A program made the translations under genes and the position numbers. Shown here piece by piece: positions 17,490-26,055 of a DNA stretch of 64,000 nucleotides (its first letter is position 1; every line of letters begins with the position of its first letter). The stretch is from the NCBI RefSeq assembly GCF_034377145.1, contig NZ_CP139711.1, forward strand, positions 69,784 to 133,783, read 5' to 3'. Source of the DNA: Sulfitobacter sp. OXR-159 (lineage in GTDB: Bacteria; Pseudomonadota; Alphaproteobacteria; Rhodobacterales; Rhodobacteraceae). The notes under the pieces are model-generated. The model made no database searches and was not told where the DNA came from. It was given only the letters and a program-made list of their open reading frames with translations.

Positions 17490-20400
17490 TCAGCACCCTC
17501 CATGCGCATGTAGTCCTGTCACGCGACAACGTGCAAGCAGACGATCAAGCACTGCGATGCCGCTCGAGTCTGCTGGGCAGAAGAGCCGCAGCTTCCAGGC
17601 GATAATTTCCGAGAAGAACCCATCTGCCTTGAGCCGGTCCTTGGCGGCACCCAAAAAGCCCGACAGCTCGATCCGGTTGACGCCCATGACGCGCGAGCGG
17701 TGCAGCTCCATCCCTTCGGCCAAGCGCACGACCGTCTTGCCCTCCAGAACAAGGGCATGGACCTGCGCCGCCGTGAGCTTCGGCGCGTCGCTCGCCAGTG
17801 TGGTCGCGACCCAAGACGGCGAAACGCGGCGACCGATGATGCGCTGACCGTCATCGGTCTGCAGCCGGTAGACGCGGGTTTCATCCTGGGGGAGCTGCTT
17901 CCAGATCGGCAGCAAGAGGCCCGCCACGATATGCAGGGTGGTTTCCGAGAACTCCGGCACTTCAGCCAGTTCTGCCGTCCAGGCTTCAGTGAAGGCCGCG
18001 CGGTCGGCTTCGAGCCAATGGGTGTCGTCCATGATCTTGGCCGGAACCGTGCTTGCCTCGGTCGGCCGAATCAGACGTAGCCGCGGCTCGATGGTGCCAT
18101 CATCCAGCATAAGGCTGGTGGCAGGCACCTGCACGGCTGCCCGGCCGGAGCGGCTGTTGACCAGTAGCCGCGCCTTCGGGTCGTCGAGCCAGTCGAGCGC
18201 ATCCGCGAGCGCGGTCGGCGTGTTGCGGCGCTTTTCGGCGATGGTCAGCAGCTGGGTTTCCGCGCCGGAGCCGGGATGGGTGTAGATCACCCGCGCATCC
18301 GTGACGCGAAAGCTTTCGGCGCGCAGCGTCTCGAGCCCGAGGTCGTAGACCCCGGCAGCGATAGCGCCCTCGATTCGCTGGTCGAGGAGTTCCTCGAAGA
18401 CCGAGAACAGCACGGCCTGCATGTCGATCGTCAGCGCGAGCAGGCGATTGAGGAAAGTCGTGATCGGGGGCAGGTCATCCTTCAGACCGTTGTCATCGGT
18501 CAGGCTGAGACCGGTCGCATCCTCAAACGCCCCGAGCGAGCAGCCCGCAACATCACCGCGATAGAGGCGGCGGTAAAGCTGGCGCAGGGCATCGCGGGCA
18601 TAGGGGCTCTCGAGGTTGTCCTCGGGCCGGAACAGCCCCTGCCCGCCGGTTTGACGCTGGCCGCGCGTGATCGCCCCGAGCGTGTCGAGGCGGCGCGCGA
18701 TGGTGCTGAGGAAGCGTTTCTCTGCTTTCACATCGGTAGCAACGGGCCGGAACAGCGGCGGCTGCGCCTGATTGGTGCGGTTGGTACGCCCAAGACCCTG
18801 GATGGCCGCATCCGCCTTCCAGCCGGGTTCCAGCAGATAGTGGACCCGCAGGCGCTGGTTTTTCGCGCCAAGATCGGCGTGGTAGCTGCGCCCCGTGCCG
18901 CCCGCATCCGAGAAGATCAGGATGCGCTTCTGGTCATCCATGAAGGCGGCGGTTTCCGCGAGATTGGCCGACCCCGCCCGGCTTTCGACGACGAGGCGCG
19001 CGACGTGCCCCTCGCCCTTGCGCACGATGCGGCGCGAGCGGCCCGTCACTTCCGCCACCAGATCAGTGCCGAATCGCTGGACGATCTGGTCGAGCGCCCC
19101 AGGCACAGGCGGCAGCGAGGCCAGATGCTCGATCAGCGCGTCGCGCCTGCGCGCCGCTTCGCGACATTCCACCGGCTGGCCGTCGCGCGTGACGGGCCGC
19201 GAGGAGAGGTTGCCTTCGCTATCGGTGAACGGCTCATAGAGCTGCACCGGGAAGGAATGGGCGAGGTAGTCCAGGCAAGCCTCTCTTGGCGTGATATCCA
19301 CCCGCACATCGTTCCACTCGTCCGTGGGGATCTCCGACAGGCGGCGCTCCATCAGCGCCTCACCTGTCGAGACGATCTGGATGACAGCCGCATGGCCTGC
19401 GGTGAGATCAGCGTCGATGGCGGCGATCAGGGTGGGGGTTTTCATCGAGGTCAGCAGATGGCCGAAGAAGCGCTGCTTGGCGGACTCGAAAGCCGAGCGG
19501 GCGGCGGACTTGGCCTGGCGGTTCAGCGTACCGCCGGATTCGCCAGTAATGTTGGCCGCTTCCAGCGCCGCGGACAGGTTCCGATGTATGACTCCGAAGG
19601 CGAGCGCATATGCATCATATATCCCGCGCTGCTCCGGCGTCAGCGCATGTTCCAGCATCTCGTATTCGACGCCGTCATAGGACAGCGAGCGCGCCGTGTA
19701 GAGGCCAAGCGACCGCAGATCGCGGGCCAGGACCTCCATCGCGGCAACACCGCCAGCTTCGATAGCTTGCACAAATTCCGCCCGCGTCGAAAACGGAAAG
19801 TCCTCGCCACCCCAGAGCCCGAGGCGCTGCGCATAGGCGAGGTTGTGCACCGAGGTTGCGCCGGTGGCCGAAACATAGACCACGCGGGCATTGGGCAGCT
19901 TATGCTGCAGGCGCAGGCCCGCCCTGCCCTGCTGCGAGGCCGTGACATCGCCGCGCTCGCCCTTTGATCCGGCGGCGTTGGCCATGGCATGGCTTTCGTC
20001 AAACAAGATCACCCCGTCGAAATCAGCCCCGAGCCAGTCGACGATCTGGTCGACGCGGGACTTTTTTGCGCCCCGCTCCTCGGAGCGCAGCGTGGCATAG
20101 GTGGTGAACAGAATGCCCTCGGAGAGCGGGATGTCGCGGCCTTGTGCAAAACGCGACAGCGGCGTGACCAGCAGCCGCTCCTGGCCAAGGGCAGACCAGT
20201 CGCGCTGAGCGTCCTCGAGAAGCTTGTCGCTCTTCGAGATCCAGAGCGCCTTGCGCCGACCCTGAGCCCAGTTGTCGAGCACAATCCCGGCCGACTGGCG
20301 GCCCTTGCCCGCCCCGGTGCCGTCGCCAAGGAAGAAGCCGCGGCGGAAACGGACAGCGTCCGTGGCATCGTCGGGCGCGGCCGAGACCATGTCGCCGGTT

Positions 20401-21872
20401 TCATCGACAGTCCACGAGCCGGCGAGGTGCGCAGAATGCGCCTCGCCCGCATAGATCACCGTTTCAAGCTGGGCGTCAGAGAGCAGGCTCTCGTGCAGAA
20501 CGGCGGCGGGCAGTTTCGGGCGGTAGGAAGGTTTCGGGGGCGCGACGGACGCCATCGCCGCCGACTGCACCAGCTTCGTCGGGTGCGGTGCCGCGTCGGG
20601 AATGTCGATGGCCTGAAGCCGGAAGGTCTCGTAGATCGCGTCGGAAAGGCGCGCGGTATTGGCCTCCTCAGTCGCATCGCGCAGCGCATAGGCCAGATCT
20701 TCGGCCTCGATTTGTGCGCTGGACTGGTGGGAACTGGCCGCAGGGGTCGCGCGCGATGTACCGATGGCAGCGCGCGTGGCGCGGGCAGGATTTCCCGGAA
20801 AGGGGGAAGAAGGGCCCTGCCCGGCGGGTGCGACCTGCGCCAGCGCAAGGCGCGGGGGGACATGGGTAGTAATCAGCGACAGCAGGCTGGCGACATCAGG
20901 CGAAATCGGGCGCGCCAGATCGGCTGTGATGCCGCCCGCCTCGCCGCCGCGGCATTTGTCGAAGACCGAAATCCGCGTCTCGAAGCTGGTGCCATGTTTG
21001 GCAAACGCGGCACCGGATACGGCACCTGTAAAGACCAGATGCGCGGTCTCGGTCAGGCAGCCAAAGGTTTCGGCCCAAGCCGGGGAATCGGGCGCGAAGC
21101 ACGCACCGGTGATGGCGACCAGCCGTCCGCCGGGGACCAGGCGCGCGAGCGCAGAGCGCAGATGCCGCGCTGTCGCCTCGGTGGTGCGGGCGTCGACATT
21201 GGCCACCGCCGAGAACGGCGGGTTCATCAGGATGACGCTCGGGCGCAACCCTGCGTCCAGATGATCGTCGATCTGGGCTGCGTCAAAGCCCGTGACAGGC
21301 CGGCCCGGAAACAAGCGACGGAGGAGATCAGCGCGGGTGTCGGCAAGCTCGTTCAGCGCGAGGCTGCCGCCCGCGATTTCCGCGAGGACCGCCAGAAGGC
21401 CCGTTCCAGCCGATGGCTCCAGCACCAGATCGCGCGATGTGATCTGTGCTGCCGCCAGCGCCGCCAAGCCCATGGGCAGCGGCGTCGAGAACTGCTGGAA
21501 CCGCTCCATCTCCTCGGACCGCCGCGTATGGGTCGGCAAAAGGCCGGACACCTTAGCAAGGATCGGCAGCAAGGCGGCAGGCGAACCGGCACGTGCCAGG
21601 AGCGCGCGGCCAAATTTCTGCATAAACAGGACCAGCGCTGCTTCGCCTGCTTCATATGCCAGCTTCCAGTCCCAGGCGCCGGTCGCATCGGAGCCACCAA
21701 AGGCGCGTTCCATCTCAAGGCGCAGGCGCAGCGCGTCGATCTGGAAACCTTGCGCCAGATCAGTCTGCAGCGCTTTGGCCACGCTCAAGATCGCAGCGGC
21801 CGTATCGAGGGACGGGATGGGGACAACAGGCGCAAGTGCGCGCTCGGTCGCAAAATGGGCGAGATGGGTCAT
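17490..21872 (-). CDS. Methyltransferase / strawberry-notch helicase fusion
   Basis: This 1460-aa protein has two parts. The N-terminal ~350 residues form a class I SAM methyltransferase, with motif I LEPSAGTGLLAV near residue 150 and NPPF near 216, as in N6-adenine enzymes. From about residue 450 comes a strawberry-notch-type SF2 helicase: GDGTGAGKGRQ near 519, FDESHAMANA near 625, VSATGATSVHN near 680, and a C-terminal GLGRTNRTNQAQPP. The order matches the anti-restriction protein DarB of phage P1, so anti-restriction or DNA modification during transfer is a reasonable inference, not shown. It heads the backbone run Sbn-Toprim-DUF2493-WGR-DUF6429. Its leader shares a GAGAGGAAGAGGAGGGC-like stretch with other backbone genes. 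Confidence 0.88.
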   Translation of the reverse strand: MTHLAHFATERALAPVVPIPSLDTAAAILSVAKALQTDLAQGFQIDALRLRLEMERAFGGSDATGAWDWKLAYEAGEAALVLFMQKFGRALLARAGSPAALLPILAKVSGLLPTHTRRSEEMERFQQFSTPLPMGLAALAAAQITSRDLVLEPSAGTGLLAVLAEIAGGSLALNELADTRADLLRRLFPGRPVTGFDAAQIDDHLDAGLRPSVILMNPPFSAVANVDARTTEATARHLRSALARLVPGGRLVAITGACFAPDSPAWAETFGCLTETAHLVFTGAVSGAAFAKHGTSFETRISVFDKCRGGEAGGITADLARPISPDVASLLSLITTHVPPRLALAQVAPAGQGPSSPFPGNPARATRAAIGTSRATPAASSHQSSAQIEAEDLAYALRDATEEANTARLSDAIYETFRLQAIDIPDAAPHPTKLVQSAAMASVAPPKPSYRPKLPAAVLHESLLSDAQLETVIYAGEAHSAHLAGSWTVDETGDMVSAAPDDATDAVRFRRGFFLGDGTGAGKGRQSAGIVLDNWAQGRRKALWISKSDKLLEDAQRDWSALGQERLLVTPLSRFAQGRDIPLSEGILFTTYATLRSEERGAKKSRVDQIVDWLGADFDGVILFDESHAMANAAGSKGERGDVTASQQGRAGLRLQHKLPNARVVYVSATGATSVHNLAYAQRLGLWGGEDFPFSTRAEFVQAIEAGGVAAMEVLARDLRSLGLYTARSLSYDGVEYEMLEHALTPEQRGIYDAYALAFGVIHRNLSAALEAANITGESGGTLNRQAKSAARSAFESAKQRFFGHLLTSMKTPTLIAAIDADLTAGHAAVIQIVSTGEALMERRLSEIPTDEWNDVRVDITPREACLDYLAHSFPVQLYEPFTDSEGNLSSRPVTRDGQPVECREAARRRDALIEHLASLPPVPGALDQIVQRFGTDLVAEVTGRSRRIVRKGEGHVARLVVESRAGSANLAETAAFMDDQKRILIFSDAGGTGRSYHADLGAKNQRLRVHYLLEPGWKADAAIQGLGRTNRTNQAQPPLFRPVATDVKAEKRFLSTIARRLDTLGAITRGQRQTGGQGLFRPEDNLESPYARDALRQLYRRLYRGDVAGCSLGAFEDATGLSLTDDNGLKDDLPPITTFLNRLLALTIDMQAVLFSVFEELLDQRIEGAIAAGVYDLGLETLRAESFRVTDARVIYTHPGSGAETQLLTIAEKRRNTPTALADALDWLDDPKARLLVNSRSGRAAVQVPATSLMLDDGTIEPRLRLIRPTEASTVPAKIMDDTHWLEADRAAFTEAWTAELAEVPEFSETTLHIVAGLLLPIWKQLPQDETRVYRLQTDDGQRIIGRRVSPSWVATTLASDAPKLTAAQVHALVLEGKTVVRLAEGMELHRSRVMGVNRIELSGFLGAAKDRLKADGFFSEIIAWKLRLFCPADSSGIAVLDRLLARCRVTGLHAHGGC

Positions 21873-22047
21873 CGGGAAACTCCGGAATGAGGAACAGGAT
21901 CAGGCCCGGACACCCTCTTTCGGGCACCCTCAGGCCTGACATCCCCCGGCCCTCCTCTTCCTCTCAAACCCCATGATTTCCGCAGGTGGCTTGATTTTGT
22001 TCCTGGTATGTTCTATTTTGAAACCAAGCTAAGAAGGGAGATCCCCG

Positions 22048-22344
22048 ATGGAAAGCACCACTTACGTCCTGCCCGCGACGCCAAAGCAGATCGCCTATGC
22101 GCGCGCTCTGGCCCTGCGCAACCAGACGCTTCTGCCGTGGGAGGTTCAGCAAGATCGGCGATCCTTGAGCGCCTGGATCGACGCGCAGGCCAAGCTCACA
22201 CCCGCGACTGCGCTGGACAGCCTGCCCTCGTCCAAACAGGTCGCCTTCGCCGAGCGTCTCGCCCGGATCAAACGCCGCGCCGTGCCGGATGAGTGTTTCC
22301 GCGACAAGGGGCTGATGTCGAAGTGGATTGATGGGAACAAATGA
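22048..22344 (+). CDS. Conserved hypothetical protein (98 aa)
   Basis: This small basic protein begins MESTTYVLPATPKQIAYARA and contains a repeated pattern (PKQIAYARALALRN, SKQVAFAERLARIK) suggesting two similar helical units. An AAGGGAG ribosome-binding site precedes the ATG. It is transcribed divergently from the Sbn gene, against the direction of nearly all neighbours. Function unknown. Confidence 0.7.
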   Translation: MESTTYVLPATPKQIAYARALALRNQTLLPWEVQQDRRSLSAWIDAQAKLTPATALDSLPSSKQVAFAERLARIKRRAVPDECFRDKGLMSKWIDGNK

Positions 22345-22372
22345 AGCTGGTCTGATCCTGCGGTGACCGAGA

Positions 22373-22789
22373 TTACTTCAGCCGATCGACAACGGATGCC
22401 CCGCCCGACCTGGCAAGCGCGATCAGGCTGGACTGGATTTTGGATGTGAAGACGGAACTGAACGTGCCGATGGGCGTGCGGTCCTCCCAGACATAGGACC
22501 GCTCCAGAATATCGGTGTTGATCTCGTCCAGCATGACCCATTTGCGAACATGGGTCTCCAACCCTACGCGCTGCGACTCGATCTGTGGCACCTCGATAAA
22601 CTTGCGCGAGGCCAAGGGCGGCTGCGTCGTGATCAGCAGGATGAACACCACGGTCTCGCTATCGGACTTGGCGACAGTGACGGCGATACAGACAGGCCGC
22701 GTCTTGCGGCCCTCGGTCTCACCCGCCATCTGTTCGCGTTTCCACAGGAACGGGTAGCGGAAAACCTCTCCAGCACTCTGCTTAGTCAT
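22373..22789 (-). CDS. PemK/MazF-like toxin
   Basis: This 138-aa protein has a PemK-like start (GEVFRYPFLWKREQMAGE, then GRKTRPVCIAV), the fold of MazF/PemK endoribonucleases that cleave mRNA. It follows a Phd-type antitoxin gene with an 8-bp overlap, the usual antitoxin-first order. The match outside the N-terminal half is weak, so the catalytic activity is inferred from family and context. Confidence 0.72.
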   Translation of the reverse strand: MTKQSAGEVFRYPFLWKREQMAGETEGRKTRPVCIAVTVAKSDSETVVFILLITTQPPLASRKFIEVPQIESQRVGLETHVRKWVMLDEINTDILERSYVWEDRTPIGTFSSVFTSKIQSSLIALARSGGASVVDRLK

Positions 22790-23036
22790 CCGCCTGCGTC
22801 AAGTCCCGCTCGAGCCCTTCTATCATCAGCGACTTGAGATCCTCGGGCATCTCGTCAACCATATGAGCCTGCTGCGTGGCCTCCCGGGTGAGCTGCTGGT
22901 ACTGATCCATGCTCATCAGCACGAATTTCGGCTTGCGATGTTTGGTGATTGCGATCGGCGACCGAATGGCCGCGTCAAACAGGTCACTTGTGTGCCGCGT
23001 CAGGTCGGCCGCCTTGAACTCGGGAAGATCATGCAT
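22782..23036 (-). CDS. Phd/YefM-type antitoxin
   Basis: This ~84-aa protein begins MHDLPEFKAADLTRHTSDLF and has the Phd core AIRSPIAITKHRKPKFVLMSMDQY, with a polar C-terminus for toxin binding. The ATG at 23036 lies about 9 bp after GGAG; one five codons upstream is possible. The 10-bp inverted repeat just upstream is the likely site of autorepression. The pair probably works as a plasmid addiction module. Confidence 0.8.
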   Translation of the reverse strand: MHDLPEFKAADLTRHTSDLFDAAIRSPIAITKHRKPKFVLMSMDQYQQLTREATQQAHMVDEMPEDLKSLMIEGLERDLTQADD

Positions 23037-23054
23037 GATCGAGGTCTCCATTTG

Positions 23055-23087
23055 TGCAGAATATACATACATTCTGGATATTCTGCA
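23055..23087. promoter_or_regulatory. Antitoxin operator candidate
   Basis: Perfect arms TGCAGAATAT (23055-23064) and ATATTCTGCA (23078-23087) enclose an inner CAGAAT/ATTCTG pair (23057-23062, 23071-23076). The overlapping dyads lie directly upstream of the Phd-type antitoxin start, the standard place for cooperative autorepression by an antitoxin dimer. Confidence 0.65.
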
Positions 23088-23113
23088 AGAGATGGGTTGC
23101 GCCCGCCCATGTG

Positions 23114-23758
23114 TCATCCGAACCGCCGCCCTGCTTCGGTGAAGGTGTATTCATTGGCGATGATGCCGTCCTCAACGGACTCATCCGAGGTCAGGTGGTC
23201 GTATTCAGCCTCAAGTTGGCGGTAGAGCCAGCGGGCGAGATCGCGGATCGCCTCGGTCACAATCTCTTCGGCATCCTGGGTGGGCGGTTGCCAGGTCGGG
23301 CTGTCGCGGGTGACGTCCACGGACATGCAGTATTCGTGGTAGTAGCGACCGCGGTGGCTGACCTCGGCAGCGAGCTGGTAGAAGTTACGCCGCTGGATGG
23401 CCTGCAGCCGGTCGGCGATGCCGTGCAGCGCCGCGTCCTTGGGCGCATAGTCACGGATACGCACAGTCGCGCCCTTGGCGTGGCTGAGGTATGCTTCAAA
23501 ACAGGCCCCATCCCCCTGACTCCAGAACCCTGAAAACCAGATGCAGGGCTTGGCCCGCGTCCCTCCGCCCATCAACCGCACGGGGATGGTTTTGAGCCGG
23601 ACGCCGAGGATTTCGCAAACCCGTTCGAAGTCCTCGTAGACTGCGTCCCACCAGTCATCGTGGGGGCCAAGCTCGCGATACCAGCTGCGCGCCTTCTCCT
23701 TGGCGGCCTCCGAGAGTTCGGGGAACTGGTAGACGGTGGTACAGATGACCTCAGGCAT
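23114..23758 (-). CDS. Conserved hypothetical backbone protein (214 aa)
   Basis: This protein begins MPEVICTTVYQFPELSEAAKEKARSW and contains HDDWWDAVYEDFERVCEILG. Similar proteins occur on plasmids and prophages, and I recall them being named antitoxin of toxin-antitoxin stability system, a label I would not rely on. There is no membrane segment. It overlaps the end of the preceding 139-aa gene by 8 bp and lies upstream of the antitoxin gene. Confidence 0.75.
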   Translation of the reverse strand: MPEVICTTVYQFPELSEAAKEKARSWYRELGPHDDWWDAVYEDFERVCEILGVRLKTIPVRLMGGGTRAKPCIWFSGFWSQGDGACFEAYLSHAKGATVRIRDYAPKDAALHGIADRLQAIQRRNFYQLAAEVSHRGRYYHEYCMSVDVTRDSPTWQPPTQDAEEIVTEAIRDLARWLYRQLEAEYDHLTSDESVEDGIIANEYTFTEAGRRFG

Positions 23759-24170
23759 CGGCGTCCTCCCCGTTCAGCGCGGCGGCCAACCATTCGTGCG
23801 TGCTCGTCCAGCCGATGGATTTGCGTGCGGCGAGATCGATGACATGCGCGCCGCCGCCGAAGGCGTCGAGGCGCGGTCGGGAGCAGGTCAGGGCATATTG
23901 GAACCCCCAGAGGCCGGTGAGGTCGAGGTCTTCTGCCAGGCGCAAGACGAAGCGGATGACTGCGTCGACATCGCCGTGGTCGTCGTCATGGATCCAGAGG
24001 GTGCTGCCTTCGGTCGCGTCCTGATGCAAGAGGGTGAAACCCGAGACCTCCGGGTCATCGGCGTCCTGATCCGCGGCGCGCAGGTCATGAAACAGCGCGA
24101 GTGCGCGGGCGGCCTTTTCGGGGCTGCCGACGTCGATCAGGCATGAGAAATGGGTGAAGTAATCCGCCAT
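23751..24170 (-). CDS. Conserved hypothetical backbone protein (139 aa)
   Basis: This acidic protein begins MADYFTHFSCLIDVGSPEKA and contains LWIHDDDHGDVDAVIRFVL. GGAGGTCCCC lies just before the ATG at 24170, which is why that start was chosen over one 15 codons upstream. It overlaps the next gene by 8 bp. Acidic small proteins in plasmid backbones can be DNA mimics, but nothing specific shows that here. Confidence 0.7.
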   Translation of the reverse strand: MADYFTHFSCLIDVGSPEKAARALALFHDLRAADQDADDPEVSGFTLLHQDATEGSTLWIHDDDHGDVDAVIRFVLRLAEDLDLTGLWGFQYALTCSRPRLDAFGGGAHVIDLAARKSIGWTSTHEWLAAALNGEDADA

Positions 24171-24246
24171 GGGGACCTCCTGAGATTGAGAAACCCGGGC
24201 CTTGGGGCCGGGCACTGGATTGGGATGAAGGGATGGGGCAGAGCGA

Positions 24247-24444
24247 TCAGCCGGATGGCGGATCGCCTGCTGCCTGACGCGCTGCGTGCGCGCAGAGCAT
24301 CTGCCGGTAGAAGCGCTTGCGCGCCGTCCGGAAGCTGCGCACGGCGCGCGTGTCGGGGTGCAGCGCTCGGACCGCCGCGCGCAGAACTGTCTGGGGCGAT
24401 GCCGTCGGCGACAGACCGAGGCGCTGATAGGCTGGATCGGTCAT
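24247..24444 (-). CDS. Small basic hypothetical protein (65 aa)
   Basis: This is a basic helical protein beginning MTDPAYQRLGLSPTASPQTVLRAA, loosely recalling the start of a J-domain (HPDTRA) but far too short for one. Its ATG is one base after the TGA of the DUF6915 gene, so it is translationally coupled to it. Function unknown. Confidence 0.6.
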   Translation of the reverse strand: MTDPAYQRLGLSPTASPQTVLRAAVRALHPDTRAVRSFRTARKRFYRQMLCAHAARQAAGDPPSG

Positions 24445-24445
24445 G

Positions 24446-24823
24446 TCAGCTCACCTCGACCACGGGCGAGGCGAGATGCGGATCGACCAGCGCCTCGATC
24501 CGCTCGGTCCGGCCCATCCAGGGTTCGGGCCGGATGGCCTTCACCCAGTCGGCGAAGCTCGGGATGAAGCCGAGGTCTTCCTTCACATGCTGTTCGCCGA
24601 CCCAGCGGGTCGGGATGATGCGCCCGGTCGAGAGCGTGAGGGTCTGACCGAAGATCGTCTCGGCCATGAATATGCCCTCGGCATGGTGCCGCAGGGCCCG
24701 GTGCCGAAAATCGGCGCTGATCTCCTTGCTTTGGTCGAACCATGTATGCACCGCGATGAAATCATCGACCGTGCCGCCCCATTTCTTCACTGAGGACAGG
24801 GCGTGGTGATATGGATGTGCCAT
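24446..24823 (-). CDS. DUF6915 family protein
   Basis: This 125-aa protein begins MAHPYHHALSSVKKWGGTVDD, the signature of DUF6915, and contains FRHRALRHHAEGIFMAE, rich in histidine. Function unknown; relatives are found on plasmids and prophages. The ATG at 24823 was chosen because the upstream open frame lies inside the DUF6878 gene and has atypical composition. It sits 10 bp after that gene and 1 bp before the next. Confidence 0.78.
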   Translation of the reverse strand: MAHPYHHALSSVKKWGGTVDDFIAVHTWFDQSKEISADFRHRALRHHAEGIFMAETIFGQTLTLSTGRIIPTRWVGEQHVKEDLGFIPSFADWVKAIRPEPWMGRTERIEALVDPHLASPVVEVS

Positions 24824-24833
24824 CGCTGCCCCC

Positions 24834-25325
24834 TCAGAAATCGTGCGTGTAAAGTTCGGACGAGGTGAAGCGCTCGTTGAACTCGAGATGGATGCAGCGG
24901 GCCGCAGCGTCGAAGCAGAACTCGCCGTAAGCGCCGTCGTTGTTTTCCCAACCGCCATGTGTGTCAGACAGGAAGTCGTAGGCGAGCTGCTCGACAACAT
25001 CCTCCAGCGAGAGCTGCCGCATCTCGACCTCGGGGTCATCCCAGGTCAGCGCGGCATAGGGGATTTCGGTTGCGGTAAAATCGACAGCCGTCTCGCCCGC
25101 CCAGGCGCCGATACTTTCGATCTGGCCGCTGTCGCCGGCCCCGTCGAAGGTCACGATTACATGAGTGATGCCGACGGCCATGAGGCCATCGAAGAGACGG
25201 TCCTTGTTGCCCGGGCGCAGGGCGAGAGTCCGGGCGGTGCGTTCGGCATGCGCGGCAAGGATCGCCCCGAAATCGACGGTGGATGGTCGCAGCGGGGCGG
25301 CCAGAGTGGGTTCAGTCTGGGTCAT
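24834..25325 (-). CDS. DUF6878 family protein
   Basis: This 163-aa acidic protein ends YDFLSDTHGGWENNDGAYGEF and a histidine-containing tail, as in DUF6878 proteins of plasmid backbones. Function unknown. A GGAGATATCC ribosome-binding site precedes the ATG. Its 140-bp leader carries the GAGAGACAGAGGAGGGC-like stretch seen before other backbone genes. It begins an operon with DUF6915 and the 65-aa gene. Confidence 0.75.
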   Translation of the reverse strand: MTQTEPTLAAPLRPSTVDFGAILAAHAERTARTLALRPGNKDRLFDGLMAVGITHVIVTFDGAGDSGQIESIGAWAGETAVDFTATEIPYAALTWDDPEVEMRQLSLEDVVEQLAYDFLSDTHGGWENNDGAYGEFCFDAAARCIHLEFNERFTSSELYTHDF

Positions 25326-25466
25326 GGATATCTCCGTTCGGTGAGGACAGGTCAGACCCCCGGGTGGCGCACTCCTCTGCCCCCCGAAGGCTCAAACCCT
25401 TCCCAGCCCTCCTCTGTCTCTCGGGCGTCACGCCGCGATCTGCAGCGCGCGGGCGGCAAAAGCGCG

Positions 25467-25946
25467 CTAGAGCGGGTCGACAAGGCGGGCATCCAGCAGA
25501 TCGGCACGGTGACGCAGCCGCTGCGCCAGTTCAGGCTCGTGCCAGTCAGTGGCACGGCCAGCCTGGGCGCGAAGTTGAACCGCCTCGGTCACGACGGCCC
25601 GCGCCTCAAGAGCATTGGCGACAGGGTGGCACCAAGCCACAGCGCCATGACTGGCGGCCCCGGCAAGAACCAGGCGCTGGTCGTAATCAAGGATGGCCAG
25701 AAGCTGCGGCGCTGCATCGGAGCCGTTGTCCTCCGCAAGCTCAAACGCCCCCTGCATGGCATCGGCCAGCGTCGCAAAACGCTCAACGACCACGGGGGCA
25801 GCGGCGCCCGACATCAGGGCTGCAGGCGTCCGGTGCATCCGCGTCAGCGCGAAAGGCAGGCTGGGATCAGGAGCGACAGTTGGGCCATTTGCGCCAGGAC
25901 CCATCGGGCGCGCGCTCGGTTGGATCGGCAGGGGAAGGTCAAACAT
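25467..25946 (-). CDS. Conserved hypothetical backbone protein (159 aa)
   Basis: This alanine-rich protein begins MFDLPLPIQPSARPMG and contains LDYDQRLVLAGAASHGAVAWCHP. I recognise no family. The ATG at 25946 was chosen because it follows GGAGATATTACC, and because a copy of the shared leader element (25962-25982) lies just before it. Function unknown. Confidence 0.68.
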   Translation of the reverse strand: MFDLPLPIQPSARPMGPGANGPTVAPDPSLPFALTRMHRTPAALMSGAAAPVVVERFATLADAMQGAFELAEDNGSDAAPQLLAILDYDQRLVLAGAASHGAVAWCHPVANALEARAVVTEAVQLRAQAGRATDWHEPELAQRLRHRADLLDARLVDPL

Positions 25947-25961
25947 GGTAATATCTCCAAC

Positions 25962-25982
25962 GGCGCGGGAAGCCTCTCTCCC
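25962..25982 (-). promoter_or_regulatory. Shared backbone leader element, copy 1
   Basis: This 21-bp element lies 16 bp before the start of the 159-aa gene. It differs at two positions from the identical copies at 27841-27861 and 44819-44839. On the minus strand it reads GGGAGAGAGG then CTTCCCGCGCC, followed directly by the ribosome-binding site. Confidence 0.55.
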
Positions 25983-26055
25983 CGCCTCATCCGTCAAAGA
26001 CCAAACCCCCGCCCTCTTCCTCGAAGGGGCGACGGCAGCAGGTCTGGTGCCACGA

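Noticed and set aside
19989..21890. A 633-codon open frame on the plus strand opposite the methyltransferase/helicase gene, and others such as 18276-19967
   Set aside because: High-GC genes create long open frames on the opposite strand. These lack start signals and family resemblance, while the minus-strand gene shows clear domains.
24247..24444. J-domain (DnaJ) protein
   Set aside because: Only an HPD-like tripeptide is present in a 65-aa basic protein; the J-domain helices are not there, so the gene is listed as hypothetical.
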